64,000 bases of DNA. Origin: Nannocystis punicea. Its GTDB lineage: Bacteria; Myxococcota_A; Polyangia; Nannocystales; Nannocystaceae. Numbering within the stretch: position 1 is the first letter of the stretch; each line of letters opens with the position of its first letter. The notes beneath the pieces are model-generated. The model saw nothing but the letters and a program-made list of their open reading frames with translations. It made no database searches and was not told the origin of the DNA. The translations under genes were made by a program, and so were the position numbers. Location of the stretch: NCBI RefSeq assembly GCF_026965555.1, contig NZ_CP114040.1, forward strand, positions 186,001 through 250,000, given 5' to 3'. Positions 37,203-45,728 of this stretch are shown here, piece after piece.

Positions 37203-38348
37203 ATGCGCGTCGCGGCTCGTCGAGGCATGTGGAGGGTTCTCGTGGCGCTGCTGCTGGCAGCATGCGGCGAGCCGGGCACCCGCGCGGCGACGGGCCCGGC
37301 GCCGGTGGTCGACCCGGCCGCAGAGGTGGCGCTCCTGGCCGTGGTCGAGGGCACCGTGACCGTCCGCGACGCCCAGGGGGTCGAGACGCCCGGGCGCCCC
37401 GAGCTGTCGCTGCGCCGCGGCGACACCGTGATCACCACGCCCGGCGCGCTGGCGGTGGTGGTGCTGGCCAACGGCTACGTGATCAAGCTGGAAGACGACC
37501 AGTCGACCCCGGTCCGCGCCCTGGCCCACCTCGACGACCCGCCGCCGGCCGAGAGCGTGGCCGAATTGTTCGAGAAGGCCCTCGGCGCCGAGGACTTCGC
37601 CCGCGTCGGCGGGGCCGACCGGCTCGAGCGGATCGCCGGCTGGAACGCCCGCAGGGCCTCGGGGGAGACCCCGGCCCCGGTCGCCAAGCTGGACGACCCG
37701 CCGGCCCCCGTGAAGTCCGCCGAGCCCGCGAAGGCCGAGGAGGCCGACAGGGCGCCCGAGCAGCCCGACGCCCCGCTGACGGACTCCAAGCGCGGGATCG
37801 GCGAGCTCGACGGCGACGGGCCCAAGGCCGACCCCAAGAGCGTCGGCAAGCAAGGCCGCGGCACGACGCCGCTGCCCGGCAAGAAGACCGACGACGTCGC
37901 CGGTCCGTCCGACCCGATCGCGCCGCCGCCCTCGCAGAAGCCGGTCGACGACGACGAGAAGAAGGCGTCGACGTCGAAGAAGAGCAGCGAGCCGCCGCCG
38001 CCCAGCCAGGGCGTGCCCCCGCCGGGCGGCGCGCCGGAGCCGGAGAGCTCGTCGTCCGCGGCCGACCTGGCCGACTCGTGGATCTTCGAGACAGGTCCGG
38101 AAACCCAGGTGACGCGGACCAGCCTGCCCGAGGCCCTCAAGTCGCGGCGCCAGGCGCTGGCGCAGTGCGTCGTCGATGCGCTGCCCGGCGTCGCGGCGCC
38201 CGAGCTGCGGCTCAAGGTCGCGGGCGGGGTCGTGAAGGAGGTCGCGCTCGGCGGCGGCAAGTCGGCGCCCGCGTGCGCCCGCGTGCTGCTGAACCAGCGC
38301 CTGGCCGGGGTGGGCGACGGCTGGGTGATCGTGCGCGTAAGGCGGTGA
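37203..38348 (+). CDS. FecR-like domain lipoprotein with AgmX/TonB-like C-terminal domain
   Basis: The 381-residue product has a signal ending ALLLAACGEP, a lipobox. Residues 45-105 resemble a FecR-type periplasmic domain (LLAVVEGTVTVRDAQG, LSLRRGDTVITTPGALAVVVLANG). A long Pro/Lys/Asp-rich linker runs to about 300. The last 75 residues (SLPEALKSRRQALAQCV, ELRLKVAGGVVKEVAL, ACARVLLN) resemble the two-strand AgmX/PglI-type end domain of myxobacterial gliding proteins, with two Cys that may pair. ATG is preceded by AGGAGG. Its stop overlaps the CHASE2 cyclase start by one base, so they likely act together, with this protein presenting an envelope signal to the CHASE2 sensor. Confidence 0.78.
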   Translation: MRVAARRGMWRVLVALLLAACGEPGTRAATGPAPVVDPAAEVALLAVVEGTVTVRDAQGVETPGRPELSLRRGDTVITTPGALAVVVLANGYVIKLEDDQSTPVRALAHLDDPPPAESVAELFEKALGAEDFARVGGADRLERIAGWNARRASGETPAPVAKLDDPPAPVKSAEPAKAEEADRAPEQPDAPLTDSKRGIGELDGDGPKADPKSVGKQGRGTTPLPGKKTDDVAGPSDPIAPPPSQKPVDDDEKKASTSKKSSEPPPPSQGVPPPGGAPEPESSSSAADLADSWIFETGPETQVTRTSLPEALKSRRQALAQCVVDALPGVAAPELRLKVAGGVVKEVALGGGKSAPACARVLLNQRLAGVGDGWVIVRVRR

Positions 38349-40612
38349 TGCGCGGCGCCCCGGCGAACCCCTCCTCGGCCTCGCGCCGCCGGCGGGCCCT
38401 GTCGCGCTCGCCGGCGCTGCTGGCCGCGCTGATCAGCGTGGCGATCGCCCTGTTGTGCGCCCTGGAGCGCACGAGCTGGCGGATCGGCTGGGTCGACGCC
38501 CTCGAGCGGACCAGCCTCGACCAGCGGTTCCGCTGGCGCGGGCCGATCGCCACCACCGGAGAGGTCGTGATCGTGGCGATCGACGACGACACGCTCGAGC
38601 GCCGGCCCGAGCTGTACGAGCGCCGCGCCGGCACCGCCGCGCTGGTGCGCGCGATCGCGGCGGCCCGGCCGGCGGCGATCGGCATCGACCAGGTCTACGT
38701 CGACCCCGAGGAGGTGCTGTCGCCGGGGCTCGGTCGACGCATCAAGGAACATGTTGCAAGAAACATGTTCTTCAAACCAGGTACGAAAGGACAGGCCGAC
38801 GCGCTGCTGCAGGAGGTCGCGCGCGAGCTGATGGGCGACGCCGAGCTGGCCGACGCGGTCGAGGCGGCGGGCAACGTGGCGCTGGCCATTCACCTGACCC
38901 AAGAGGCAGGTGAGGGGCGGCCGCTGCCCGAGCCGGCGAGCCTGCGGCACGGCCGCTACGGCCAGCAGGACGCGCGCTCGCCCCCGACCCGGATCGCCGA
39001 GACCGGGCTGGTGTCGCTGCCGGAGCTGGTGTCCCGGGCCCGGGCGCTCGGCGGGATCACCGTCGAGGAGGAGAGCGACCGCGCGGTGCGGACGATCCCG
39101 GCGGCCTGGCGGGTCGGCGACGCCGCCTACGCGCCGCTGGCGGTCCAGCTGGTGGCCCTGCGCGACGGCCTGGGGCGCGCCGAGCTGGCGTTCCTCGGCG
39201 GCGAGTCGAGCCTGCAGATCGGCGCACGCCGGGTCCCGCTCGGCGCGGACGAGGCGGTCGTGCTCAACTTCCGCGGCGGCGGCGGCACCTTCACCACGGT
39301 GTCGGCGGTCGACGTCGTCGACGGCCGCGCCGACGAGCTCCTGCGCGGCAAGATCGTCCTCCTCGGCGTGACCTACTTCGGCCACGACGTCGTCCGCACC
39401 CCGTTCGCCCGCGACCTCCCCGGGGTCGAGCTGCAGGCCACCGCGGTCGACACGATCCTCGCCGGCGACACGCTGGTCCGCAGCTCGGCCCTGACCGACG
39501 CCCTGGTCACGCTCGCGTCTGGCTTTTTGGTCAGCTTGCTGTTCGCGGCGGTCCTGCGCGCCGGGCCGCTCGCGCGCATCGCCGGGGTGCTGGCGGTGGT
39601 CGGCCTCGACGTCGCCGCGGCCTGGCTGGCGTTCACCCGCGCCAACCTGTGGCTGGCGCTGGTGTGGCCGCTGCTCGCCGCGGTGGTGGCCGGCTCGGCG
39701 GCGCTGGCGGCCGCCTACGCCGGCGAGGCGCTGCAGCGGGCGCGGCTGCGGCGGACCTTCTCGAGCTACCTCGGGGCCGAGGTGCTCGACGAGCTGCTCG
39801 CCGACCCGACCGCGCTCGGCCTCGGCGGGGCGCGGCGCGAGCTGACGGTGCTGTTCTCGGACATCCGCGACTTCACCAGCGTGGCCGAGCGGCTGTCGCC
39901 CGAGGACCTGGTCGCGCTGCTGAACACGTTCCTCACGCCGATGACGCAGGAGGTGATGACGCGCGCCGGCTACCTCGACAAGTACATCGGCGACGCGATC
40001 ATGGCGGTGTTCGGCGCCCCGGTGGCCCGCACCGACCACGCCGAGCGCGGCCTCGCCACCGCGCTGGCGATGCACGCCGCGCTCGCCCGCCTGCGGCCGA
40101 GCCTGCGCCAGTTCGGGACCGAGGCGCTGCAGATCGGCGTCGGCATCAACACCGGCGAGATGGTGGTCGGCAACATGGGCTCGGCCGACCGCTTCGACTA
40201 CACGGTGTGCGGCGACGCGGTGAACCTGGCGTCGCGCCTCGAGGGCTTGACGAAGACGTACGGGGTGTTCTGCCTGGTCGGCGCGAGCACCCGCGCGGCC
40301 GCGCCCGCGAGCTACCAGTTCCGGGAGATCGACCTGGTCCGCGTGAAGGGCAAGGGCCGGCCGGTGGCGATCTTCGAGCTGCTCGCCGGACCCGGCGGGG
40401 CGGTCGCCAGCTACGCGGCGCTCGACCGCTGGGGCGCGGCGCTGGCGGCCTTCCGCGCCGGCGAATTTTTAAAAGCGCGCGCGGAGTGGCAGGCGTTCCA
40501 GGCCGAGAACCCGGACGACCCGGTGGTGCGGCTGCACCTCGGGCGGCTCGCCGAGCTCGGCGAACAGGCCCCGCCCGACTGGGACGGCGTGGTCGTGTTC
40601 ACGCACAAGTGA
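38348..40612 (+). CDS. CHASE2-domain adenylate/guanylate cyclase
   Basis: The 754-residue membrane protein has one N-terminal helix (about 22-42), a large extracytoplasmic CHASE2 domain (about 45-375; VVIVAIDDDTLERRPE, AAIGIDQVYVDPE, GKIVLLGVTYFGHDVVRTPF), then three closely spaced helices (about 380-460) and a class III cyclase domain from about 495 (LTVLFSDIRDFTSVAE with the metal Asp, YLDKYIGDAIMAVFGAP, NTGEMVVGNMGS). The Lys in LDKYIGD favours ATP as substrate. Two palindromic elements are translated in the CHASE2 domain (38747-38770 and 38891-38912). AAT-TTT-TAA-type bases at 40465-40474 are another AT-rich oddity. Confidence 0.93.
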   Translation: MRGAPANPSSASRRRRALSRSPALLAALISVAIALLCALERTSWRIGWVDALERTSLDQRFRWRGPIATTGEVVIVAIDDDTLERRPELYERRAGTAALVRAIAAARPAAIGIDQVYVDPEEVLSPGLGRRIKEHVARNMFFKPGTKGQADALLQEVARELMGDAELADAVEAAGNVALAIHLTQEAGEGRPLPEPASLRHGRYGQQDARSPPTRIAETGLVSLPELVSRARALGGITVEEESDRAVRTIPAAWRVGDAAYAPLAVQLVALRDGLGRAELAFLGGESSLQIGARRVPLGADEAVVLNFRGGGGTFTTVSAVDVVDGRADELLRGKIVLLGVTYFGHDVVRTPFARDLPGVELQATAVDTILAGDTLVRSSALTDALVTLASGFLVSLLFAAVLRAGPLARIAGVLAVVGLDVAAAWLAFTRANLWLALVWPLLAAVVAGSAALAAAYAGEALQRARLRRTFSSYLGAEVLDELLADPTALGLGGARRELTVLFSDIRDFTSVAERLSPEDLVALLNTFLTPMTQEVMTRAGYLDKYIGDAIMAVFGAPVARTDHAERGLATALAMHAALARLRPSLRQFGTEALQIGVGINTGEMVVGNMGSADRFDYTVCGDAVNLASRLEGLTKTYGVFCLVGASTRAAAPASYQFREIDLVRVKGKGRPVAIFELLAGPGGAVASYAALDRWGAALAAFRAGEFLKARAEWQAFQAENPDDPVVRLHLGRLAELGEQAPPDWDGVVVFTHK
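38747..38770. repeat. Perfect palindromic element inside the cyclase gene
   Basis: GAACATGTT-GCAAGA-AACATGTTC is a perfect 9-bp stem with a 6-nt loop, followed by CCAGGTACGAAAGGACAGG. It is read in frame as EHVARNMFFKPGTKGQA in the CHASE2 domain. Confidence 0.7.
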
Positions 40613-40671
40613 GCGCGCTCGAGCCGGCCGCACTTGCTCCGGCGCACGTCCGGCGACGCCGGCGTGAAGTC

Positions 40672-40712
40672 AAGGACATGTCCTTGGGGGCCTGTCCGGA
40701 AGACCAGGCGCA
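40672..40712. terminator. Paired palindromic elements between convergent genes
   Basis: AAGGACATGTCCTT (40672-40687 area) is self-complementary and is followed by GCCTGTCC-GGAAG-ACCAGGC. They fill the 109-bp gap between the cyclase and the leftward anti-sigma gene and probably end both transcripts. Confidence 0.6.
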
Positions 40713-40721
40713 CCTGAGATG

Positions 40722-41141
40722 TCAAGGCGCGGCGGGCTTCGCCTCGGGCTGCTTGGCCTGCTGCACCGTCGGGTCGCGCTCGAGCTTGCGGCCGGCGACG
40801 TCGTTGTCGAGGTGGAGCATCATGTAGACGACGGCGACGGCGAGGATGACGAGGACGTTGATGATCTGGAACGGCAGGCTGAGGGCGATGAGGTACTCGC
40901 CGCGCAGCCAGCGGCGGCGGCGGATCTTCTTCGCCACCTTCTCGTAGAAGTCGGGCGGGGCCTGCTCCTCGGGCAGGCCCTTGACCAGCCGCAGCATGCT
41001 CTGCAGGCCGGACAGCTCCTTCTGCGCCTCGGGCGAGCTGGCGAGCATCGCCTCGAGCTTGCTCTTGCCCTCGGCGTCGAGCTCCTCGTCGAGGTAGGCG
41101 CTCATCAGCGCCTCGGCGTTGTCGGTCTCGGGCTTGGCCAT
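40722..41141 (-). CDS. Membrane anti-sigma factor
   Basis: The 139-residue protein begins with a helical acidic region (NAEALMSAYLDEELDAEGKSKLEAML) of the anti-sigma type, lacking the HxxxCxxC zinc motif. One membrane helix lies at about 82-110 (LIALSLPFQIINVLVILAVA), and the C-terminal 30 residues would be periplasmic. It follows the ECF sigma gene by 19 bp on the same strand, the usual sigma/anti-sigma order. It would hold the sigma factor at the membrane until an envelope signal frees it. Confidence 0.85.
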   Translation of the reverse strand: MAKPETDNAEALMSAYLDEELDAEGKSKLEAMLASSPEAQKELSGLQSMLRLVKGLPEEQAPPDFYEKVAKKIRRRRWLRGEYLIALSLPFQIINVLVILAVAVVYMMLHLDNDVAGRKLERDPTVQQAKQPEAKPAAP

Positions 41142-41160
41142 ACGAACGATCCTCGGCGCG

Positions 41161-41898
41161 TCAGCGCATGAAGGGCTCCAGGCGCTCCTTCAGCGCCAGG
41201 CGCGCCCGGTGCAGGCGCGACTTGAGCGTGCCCTCCTGCAGGCCGGTGATCTTGATGATGTCCTGGTACGACATGCCTTGCACGTCGCGCAGCACGATGA
41301 GCAGGCGATGGTCGGGATCGAGGGCGGCGAGCTCGCGCTGGACGATCTTCTCCATGCGCATGCCCTCGGTCACGGCTTCGGGGCCCGGCACCTGGCTCTG
41401 GAAGGTGATGACCGCGCCGGTCTCGGCGGCCGGCATCTGCGCCTGCGGCGTCTCGTCGATGTCGAGGCTGCGGTGGAAGTTGCGGCCCTTGAGGTACTTG
41501 ATCCGGTTCTTGCAGGTGTTGGTGGCGACCCGGTAGAGCCAGGTGTAGAAGCGACCCTCGCCGCGGTAGTTGCCGATCGCGCGGTAGACGATGATGAACA
41601 CCTCCTGCGCGAGATCTTCGGCCTCCTGGCGGTTGCCGATCATGCGCAGCATGAGGCCGAAGATCCGGTTCTGATAGGTGTGCACCAGCTCGCGGAACGC
41701 GGCCTCGTCGCCTTGCTTGAGGCGGCGGACCAGCTGGCGATCGCGGCGGTCCTGCTCGGCGCGCCGGGCGTTCTCGGCCCGCTGCTCCGGCGTCAGCGTC
41801 TCGTCGGGAGCCGGCGCCGGCTCGGGCTCGTCGGGCGGGGCGGCAGCGGCGAGCTCCTCGGCGCTGTACACTCGCTCGGGGTCGGTCACGCGACTCAC
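41161..41898 (-). CDS. ECF (RpoE-like) RNA polymerase sigma factor
   Basis: The 245-residue protein has an acidic Pro-rich N-terminal extension (about 1-50), region 2 (AFRELVHTYQNRIFGLMLRM, DLAQEVFIIVYRAIGNYRG, FYTWLYRVATNTCKNRI) and region 4 (LDPDHRLLIVLRDVQGMSYQ, GTLKSRLHRARLALKERL). The acidic linker between regions 2 and 4 is long (about 140-185). GTG 41898 is the start. The gene for its anti-sigma lies directly downstream. It probably answers envelope stress; target promoters cannot be assigned from this window. Confidence 0.95.
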   Translation of the reverse strand: MSRVTDPERVYSAEELAAAAPPDEPEPAPAPDETLTPEQRAENARRAEQDRRDRQLVRRLKQGDEAAFRELVHTYQNRIFGLMLRMIGNRQEAEDLAQEVFIIVYRAIGNYRGEGRFYTWLYRVATNTCKNRIKYLKGRNFHRSLDIDETPQAQMPAAETGAVITFQSQVPGPEAVTEGMRMEKIVQRELAALDPDHRLLIVLRDVQGMSYQDIIKITGLQEGTLKSRLHRARLALKERLEPFMR

Positions 41899-41980
41899 TG
41901 TCGTCCAGACCGCGGGGCCGGGGCAAGGTTCCTGTGCGGATGACGGTCGCGGGCACGTCCGCGCGCGCGGGCGGGTCGGG

Positions 41981-42001
41981 CGCGGGCAATATTCGCCCGC
42001 G
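41981..42001. terminator. GC stem with AT loop between the barrel and sigma genes
   Basis: CGCGGGC-AATATTC-GCCCGCG is a perfect 7-bp stem in the 132-bp gap. It may end the outer-membrane gene's transcript or act as a control site for the ECF sigma gene. Confidence 0.4.
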
Positions 42002-42030
42002 AGCCGGCTTATCCTCGCATCATCGAGGCA

Positions 42031-43137
42031 TCATTGAGGATTGATGCGGATGCCGAGGTTGACGGCCAGGCGGGTCTCGGGGTTGGGCCCGGTGATTTGG
42101 CGCGAGAACCCGAACCCGAGGTCGAAGCCGATCCCCCGCTTGGGCGCGTCGCGGACGAAGCCGATGCCGCAGGCGATGAAGCCGCGGTCGTCCTGCTTGC
42201 CGCGCCCGCGGCTGTCCCAGTAGCCGCCGAGGCGCAGCGGCACCGTGTTCTTGATGGTGTACTCGGCGCCGCCGGAGAACACCATCCGCGTGTACTTGTC
42301 CTGGTGACGGAACGACGTGAAGTCGTACATGCCGTCGAAGTTGAGCGAGAAGCCGTGCTGGCGGGTGGGGAAGACGGCCAGGCCGTGGGCCACGGTGCGC
42401 GGGAAGTCGGACAGCAGGCTGACCCGGTGGCGGTCGAGGCTGTCGGGCGCGACCACGAACGGGTCGAGCTTGAGCGCGGTGACCGGCGGCGTCGGCCCGA
42501 CCAGGTTCTGGCCGACCACCGAGACGTTGACGAACTGCTTGATCGACAGCGTGACGGCGAGGTCGAGGCCGAAGGCGTAGCGCTGCTTCTTGGCGTCGTG
42601 CGGGTCGCCCTGGGCGTCGACGAAGCGCAGGCTCGACTGCAGGAACTTGGGCCGCACGCCGAACGCGAGCCACCCGGGCGCCGCGTTGATGGCGATCGGC
42701 AGGCCGACCTCGTGGGCCATGTGGAACAGCTCGAGCTCGTGCTCGCCGCCGCGGTCGTCCTTGAAGCCGACCTTCGGCAGGCCCAGCGTGGCCACGTAGC
42801 CGAGGCCCACGGCCACCCGCGGGTTCAGCAGCGAGTCCATCGCCTGGATGCCGACCCCGTGGGTGTTGTTCTCGAGCTGCACCTGATAGACCGGGTCGAT
42901 CAGGAACTGGCGCGTGAACCCCATGTTGGCCGGGTTCGCCAGCATGGCCCCCGAGCCGGTCGACGAGGCGCGCGTCGCCCCGCCCATCCCGAGGTTGCGC
43001 GTGCCATCGAGTCCCGGCGAGGCCAGCGCCTGTGACGGGATGACAACCGCCGCGACGACCGCGAACACGGCCGGGATGCAGGCGCGGCGGCCCGGGAGGG
43101 CAGGCGAGAGGCGAAGAGCACGGCGGGTTTCGGGCAT
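42031..43137 (-). CDS. Outer-membrane beta-barrel protein (FadL/PorV-like)
   Basis: ATG 43137 gives 368 residues with a cleavable signal ending SQALASP. The mature start GLDGTRNLGMGGATRASSTG with ANPANMGF is typical of OmpP1/FadL-related barrels, where NPA marks the hatch. Alternating strands fill the rest (RVAVGLGYVATLGLP, QRYAFGLDLAVTLSI, FSLNFDGMYDFTSF, RLAVNLGIRINPQ). It probably admits or handles hydrophobic compounds, or serves secretion like PorV; the sequence does not separate these. GGCATG at the start codon is part of a palindromic half-site. Confidence 0.75.
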   Translation of the reverse strand: MPETRRALRLSPALPGRRACIPAVFAVVAAVVIPSQALASPGLDGTRNLGMGGATRASSTGSGAMLANPANMGFTRQFLIDPVYQVQLENNTHGVGIQAMDSLLNPRVAVGLGYVATLGLPKVGFKDDRGGEHELELFHMAHEVGLPIAINAAPGWLAFGVRPKFLQSSLRFVDAQGDPHDAKKQRYAFGLDLAVTLSIKQFVNVSVVGQNLVGPTPPVTALKLDPFVVAPDSLDRHRVSLLSDFPRTVAHGLAVFPTRQHGFSLNFDGMYDFTSFRHQDKYTRMVFSGGAEYTIKNTVPLRLGGYWDSRGRGKQDDRGFIACGIGFVRDAPKRGIGFDLGFGFSRQITGPNPETRLAVNLGIRINPQ

Positions 43138-43186
43138 GTCGGCGGGGCCGCCTCGCCGTAGCAAGATCGGGGCCAGGCAGAGGGTG

Positions 43187-43636
43187 TCAGACGGTGCGGC
43201 GCGAGGCCAGGCCGAACAGCGCGAGGACGAGCACGCACATCGCCAGCAGCAGCCACAACTGGTGGTCGCTCCAGCGCTGGGCCTCGGCGAGGAGGTCGAC
43301 CGGGCGAGCGGCGACGACGTCGACGCGGGCCCACAGCCGGTCGAGGTGCGGCACGAGCAGCAGGCGGTGGGCGAGGGCGGCGGCGATGAGGACGAGGGCG
43401 ATGGTGGTGCCGGCCCTGGAGGCGATCCACCGCGGCGAGGCGAGGGCGAGGACGACGCTGGCGACCACCACGAGGTCGGCGAGGCGCTGACCGAGCGGGG
43501 CCGAGAGGGCGCGCGCGAGGTTGGCGTCGATCAGCGGCGAGGCCGACAGCGCCGGGATGGCGACGAAGTAACCGACGACGAGCGCGCCGAGCAGGAGGGC
43601 GGCCGCGGCGAAGCCGATCAGGGCAGCGGGTCTCAC
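43187..43636 (-). CDS. Small integral membrane protein
   Basis: The 149-residue product has four hydrophobic segments (about 5-28, 52-68, 76-95, 124-142) and a basic C-terminus. GTG 43636 is the start. The spacing of helices resembles TMEM205/DUF4149-like proteins, but no diagnostic motif is visible and I leave it unnamed. TAGGCC (minus strand) ends 6 nt before the start, a weak version of the leaderless promoter pattern. It is divergent from the first Tat-signal gene. Confidence 0.7.
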   Translation of the reverse strand: MRPAALIGFAAAALLLGALVVGYFVAIPALSASPLIDANLARALSAPLGQRLADLVVVASVVLALASPRWIASRAGTTIALVLIAAALAHRLLLVPHLDRLWARVDVVAARPVDLLAEAQRWSDHQLWLLLAMCVLVLALFGLASRRTV

Positions 43637-43702
43637 GACCGCGGCCTATGCCACGGTCCTCGGCCCCGGCCAAGTTTGCGGCGCGACGCCCGGGCGGTGC
43701 GC

Positions 43703-43708
43703 TACAGT
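43703..43708 (+). promoter_or_regulatory. -10 element TACAGT, leaderless-type
   Basis: TACAGT ends 6 nt before GTG 43715, so a transcript starting at the usual distance would begin at the start codon itself. Confidence 0.45.
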
Positions 43709-43714
43709 CGCGCG

Positions 43715-44704
43715 GTGCAGCGGCGGGGCTTTCTCCAGCAGCTCGGCGGAGCGGTCGTCACCGGCCTCGGCGGCGCGCTCGCGACACGGACGGGCCGGGC
43801 GGCCGGCAGTCACATGTCCTCCGGGACAGGCGACGAGGAGCGGATCCTCGGCGAGGGCCGCTCGCGTTACAACCACGTGCGCGTGGTCGAGCGCGGCTCG
43901 GTGCGGACCATGCTGTTCATCGGCGACGACGGCACGCAGTACATCGAGACGCGCATCGACGCGGCGCACCGGCGCAGCCTCGACCTCGACGTCTTCCGCA
44001 CCATGCTGGCCGGCTTCGTCGTGCATCCCGAGCCGCGGCGGATCCTCGTGCTCGGCCTCGGCGGCGGCGCGCTGCCCGGCTACTTCCACGAGCGCCTGCC
44101 CGGCCTGCAGCTCGAGGCAGTCGACATCGACCCCGAGGTGGTGCGCCTGGCCCAGGCGTTCTTCGGGGTACCGAAGGACGATCCGAGCTACCGCGTCCAC
44201 GTCGCCGACGCCCGCCTGTTCCTCCAGCGCGCACCCGCGGACCAGCGCTGGGACATGATCGTGCTCGACGCGTTCCGCGGGGTCCAGGTGCCGCTCCACC
44301 TCAAGACCGCCGAGTTCCACGGCGAGGTCCTGAAGCGCCTGGCCGACGGCGGGGTCGCGGTCGCCAACTTGCACAACGCGACCCGCATGTATCCCCACGA
44401 TCGCGAGACGATCGCCGCGGTCTACCCGAGCTGCTACGGCTTCCTCAGCGAGGCCGGCAATCAAACCACTCTGGTCGCCGGCGCCGCCCCGGCGCGCCTC
44501 GGCGTCTACGCCCTCCGCGCCAACGCCCGCCGGGTCCAGCCGCGCTTCGACGACGTCGACGTGATGGGCCTGTGCGCCCGCTACTACGTCCGCCGCGACT
44601 GGGAGCGCGTGGCGGTGCTGCGCGACGACTTCGCCGCCGACGGCCTGGCCGCCGCCGCCGAGCGCAACAACGGCTCGTGCCTGCGCGGCTGCACCTACCG
44701 CTGA
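43715..44704 (+). CDS. Tat-signal spermidine-synthase-like protein, copy 1
   Basis: The 329-residue product starts at GTG 43715 with a twin-arginine signal (QRRGFLQQLGGAVVTGLGGA). The mature part has the spermidine-synthase/methyltransferase Rossmann fold: RRILVLGLGGGALPGYF as nucleotide loop, LEAVDIDPEVVRLAQAFFG as the acidic strand, YRVHVADARLFLQ, and WDMIVLDAFRG. The family DSSDP catalytic segment is replaced by LDAFRG, so polyamine synthesis is doubtful. A Tat signal implies export in folded form, probably with cofactor. A translated palindromic element (43812-43830, SHMSSGTGDE) lies just after the signal. About 60 percent identical by eye to the next gene. Confidence 0.82.
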   Translation: MQRRGFLQQLGGAVVTGLGGALATRTGRAAGSHMSSGTGDEERILGEGRSRYNHVRVVERGSVRTMLFIGDDGTQYIETRIDAAHRRSLDLDVFRTMLAGFVVHPEPRRILVLGLGGGALPGYFHERLPGLQLEAVDIDPEVVRLAQAFFGVPKDDPSYRVHVADARLFLQRAPADQRWDMIVLDAFRGVQVPLHLKTAEFHGEVLKRLADGGVAVANLHNATRMYPHDRETIAAVYPSCYGFLSEAGNQTTLVAGAAPARLGVYALRANARRVQPRFDDVDVMGLCARYYVRRDWERVAVLRDDFAADGLAAAAERNNGSCLRGCTYR

Positions 44705-44733
44705 CCCTCCTACCGCCGGGCCGCGGCCCGGGC

Positions 44734-44739
44734 TATGGT
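44734..44739 (+). promoter_or_regulatory. -10 element TATGGT, leaderless-type
   Basis: TATGGT ends 6 nt before GTG 44746 in the 41-bp gap between the two paralogues, so the second copy may have its own leaderless promoter. Confidence 0.45.
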
Positions 44740-44745
44740 CTGCCC

Positions 44746-45720
44746 GTGACCGACGCCTCGTCCCTGCTCTCGCGCCGCGGCCTCCTGCTCCTCGGCGGCG
44801 GCAGCCTGGCCTTCGGGGCAGCCGCGCTCGCGCGCTCGGCCGAGGCCGCCGAGACCGTGCTGGCCGAGGCCGTCTCGCGCTACAACCGGATCCGCGTGGC
44901 CGAGCGCGGCTCGGTGCGCACCATGTACTTCGTCGGCGACGACGGCACCCAGTTCATCGAGTCGCGCCACGACCGCTCGCGCCCGCAGAGCCTCGACCTC
45001 GACTACACGCGCACCATGATGGCCGGCTTCCTGCTGCAGCCGCGCCCGCGCCGGCTGCTGATGCTCGGCCTCGGCGGCGGCGGCATGAGCAACTACTTGA
45101 AGACCCGCTTCCCGGACCTCGAGATCGACGCGGTCGACATCGACCCCGAGGTGGTGCGCCTGGCCCAGGAGTTCTTCGAGGTGCCGAAGAACGACCCGAG
45201 CTACCGGGTGCACGTCGCTGACGCCCGCCTGTTCGTCGAGGGCGCGGCGCCGGAGGTCCGCTGGGACATGATCATGCTCGACGCCTTCCGCGGCGTGTTC
45301 GTGCCCTACCACCTCAAGACCGCGGAGTTCTACCGCGCCTGCCTGGCCCGCCTGGCGCCCGACGGCGTGGTGGTCGCCAACCTCCACAACGTCACCCGCA
45401 TGTACCCGCACGACCGCGAGACCACCTCGGTCGTGTTCCCCCAGCGCTACAGCTTCGTCAGCGAGACCGGCAACCAGACCACGCTGGTCGCCTCGGCCGG
45501 CCGCGAGCGCGTCGGGGCCTACCAGATCCGCGCCAACGCCCGCGCCGTCCAGCCGCAGTTCGACGCCGACATGCTCGGCCTCGCCGCCCGCTACTACGTC
45601 CGCCGCGACTGGGAGTCCTCCGCGGAGGTGCTCAAGGACGACTTCAAGCCGGCGGAGCTCGAGGCCGCCGCGGGCCGACACAACCAGACCTGCGTCAAGA
45701 ACTGCCGCTACGGGCTGTGA
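44746..45720 (+). CDS. Tat-signal spermidine-synthase-like protein, copy 2
   Basis: The 324-residue product starts at GTG 44746 with a Tat signal (SRRGLLLLGGGSLAFGAAAL, cleavage after SAEA). It aligns over its whole length with the preceding gene: RRLLMLGLGGGGMSNYL, IDAVDIDPEVVRLAQEFF, WDMIMLDAFRGVFVPYHLKT, LHNVTRMYPHDRETT, ARYYVRRDWE, and a Cys pair at the end (CVKNC; CLRGC in copy 1). The shared terminal CxxxC may form a disulfide after export. The pair is a tandem duplication. Whether either still binds SAM or decarboxylated SAM in the periplasm is unknown. Confidence 0.83.
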   Translation: MTDASSLLSRRGLLLLGGGSLAFGAAALARSAEAAETVLAEAVSRYNRIRVAERGSVRTMYFVGDDGTQFIESRHDRSRPQSLDLDYTRTMMAGFLLQPRPRRLLMLGLGGGGMSNYLKTRFPDLEIDAVDIDPEVVRLAQEFFEVPKNDPSYRVHVADARLFVEGAAPEVRWDMIMLDAFRGVFVPYHLKTAEFYRACLARLAPDGVVVANLHNVTRMYPHDRETTSVVFPQRYSFVSETGNQTTLVASAGRERVGAYQIRANARAVQPQFDADMLGLAARYYVRRDWESSAEVLKDDFKPAELEAAAGRHNQTCVKNCRYGL

Positions 45721-45728
45721 ATTTTGGG

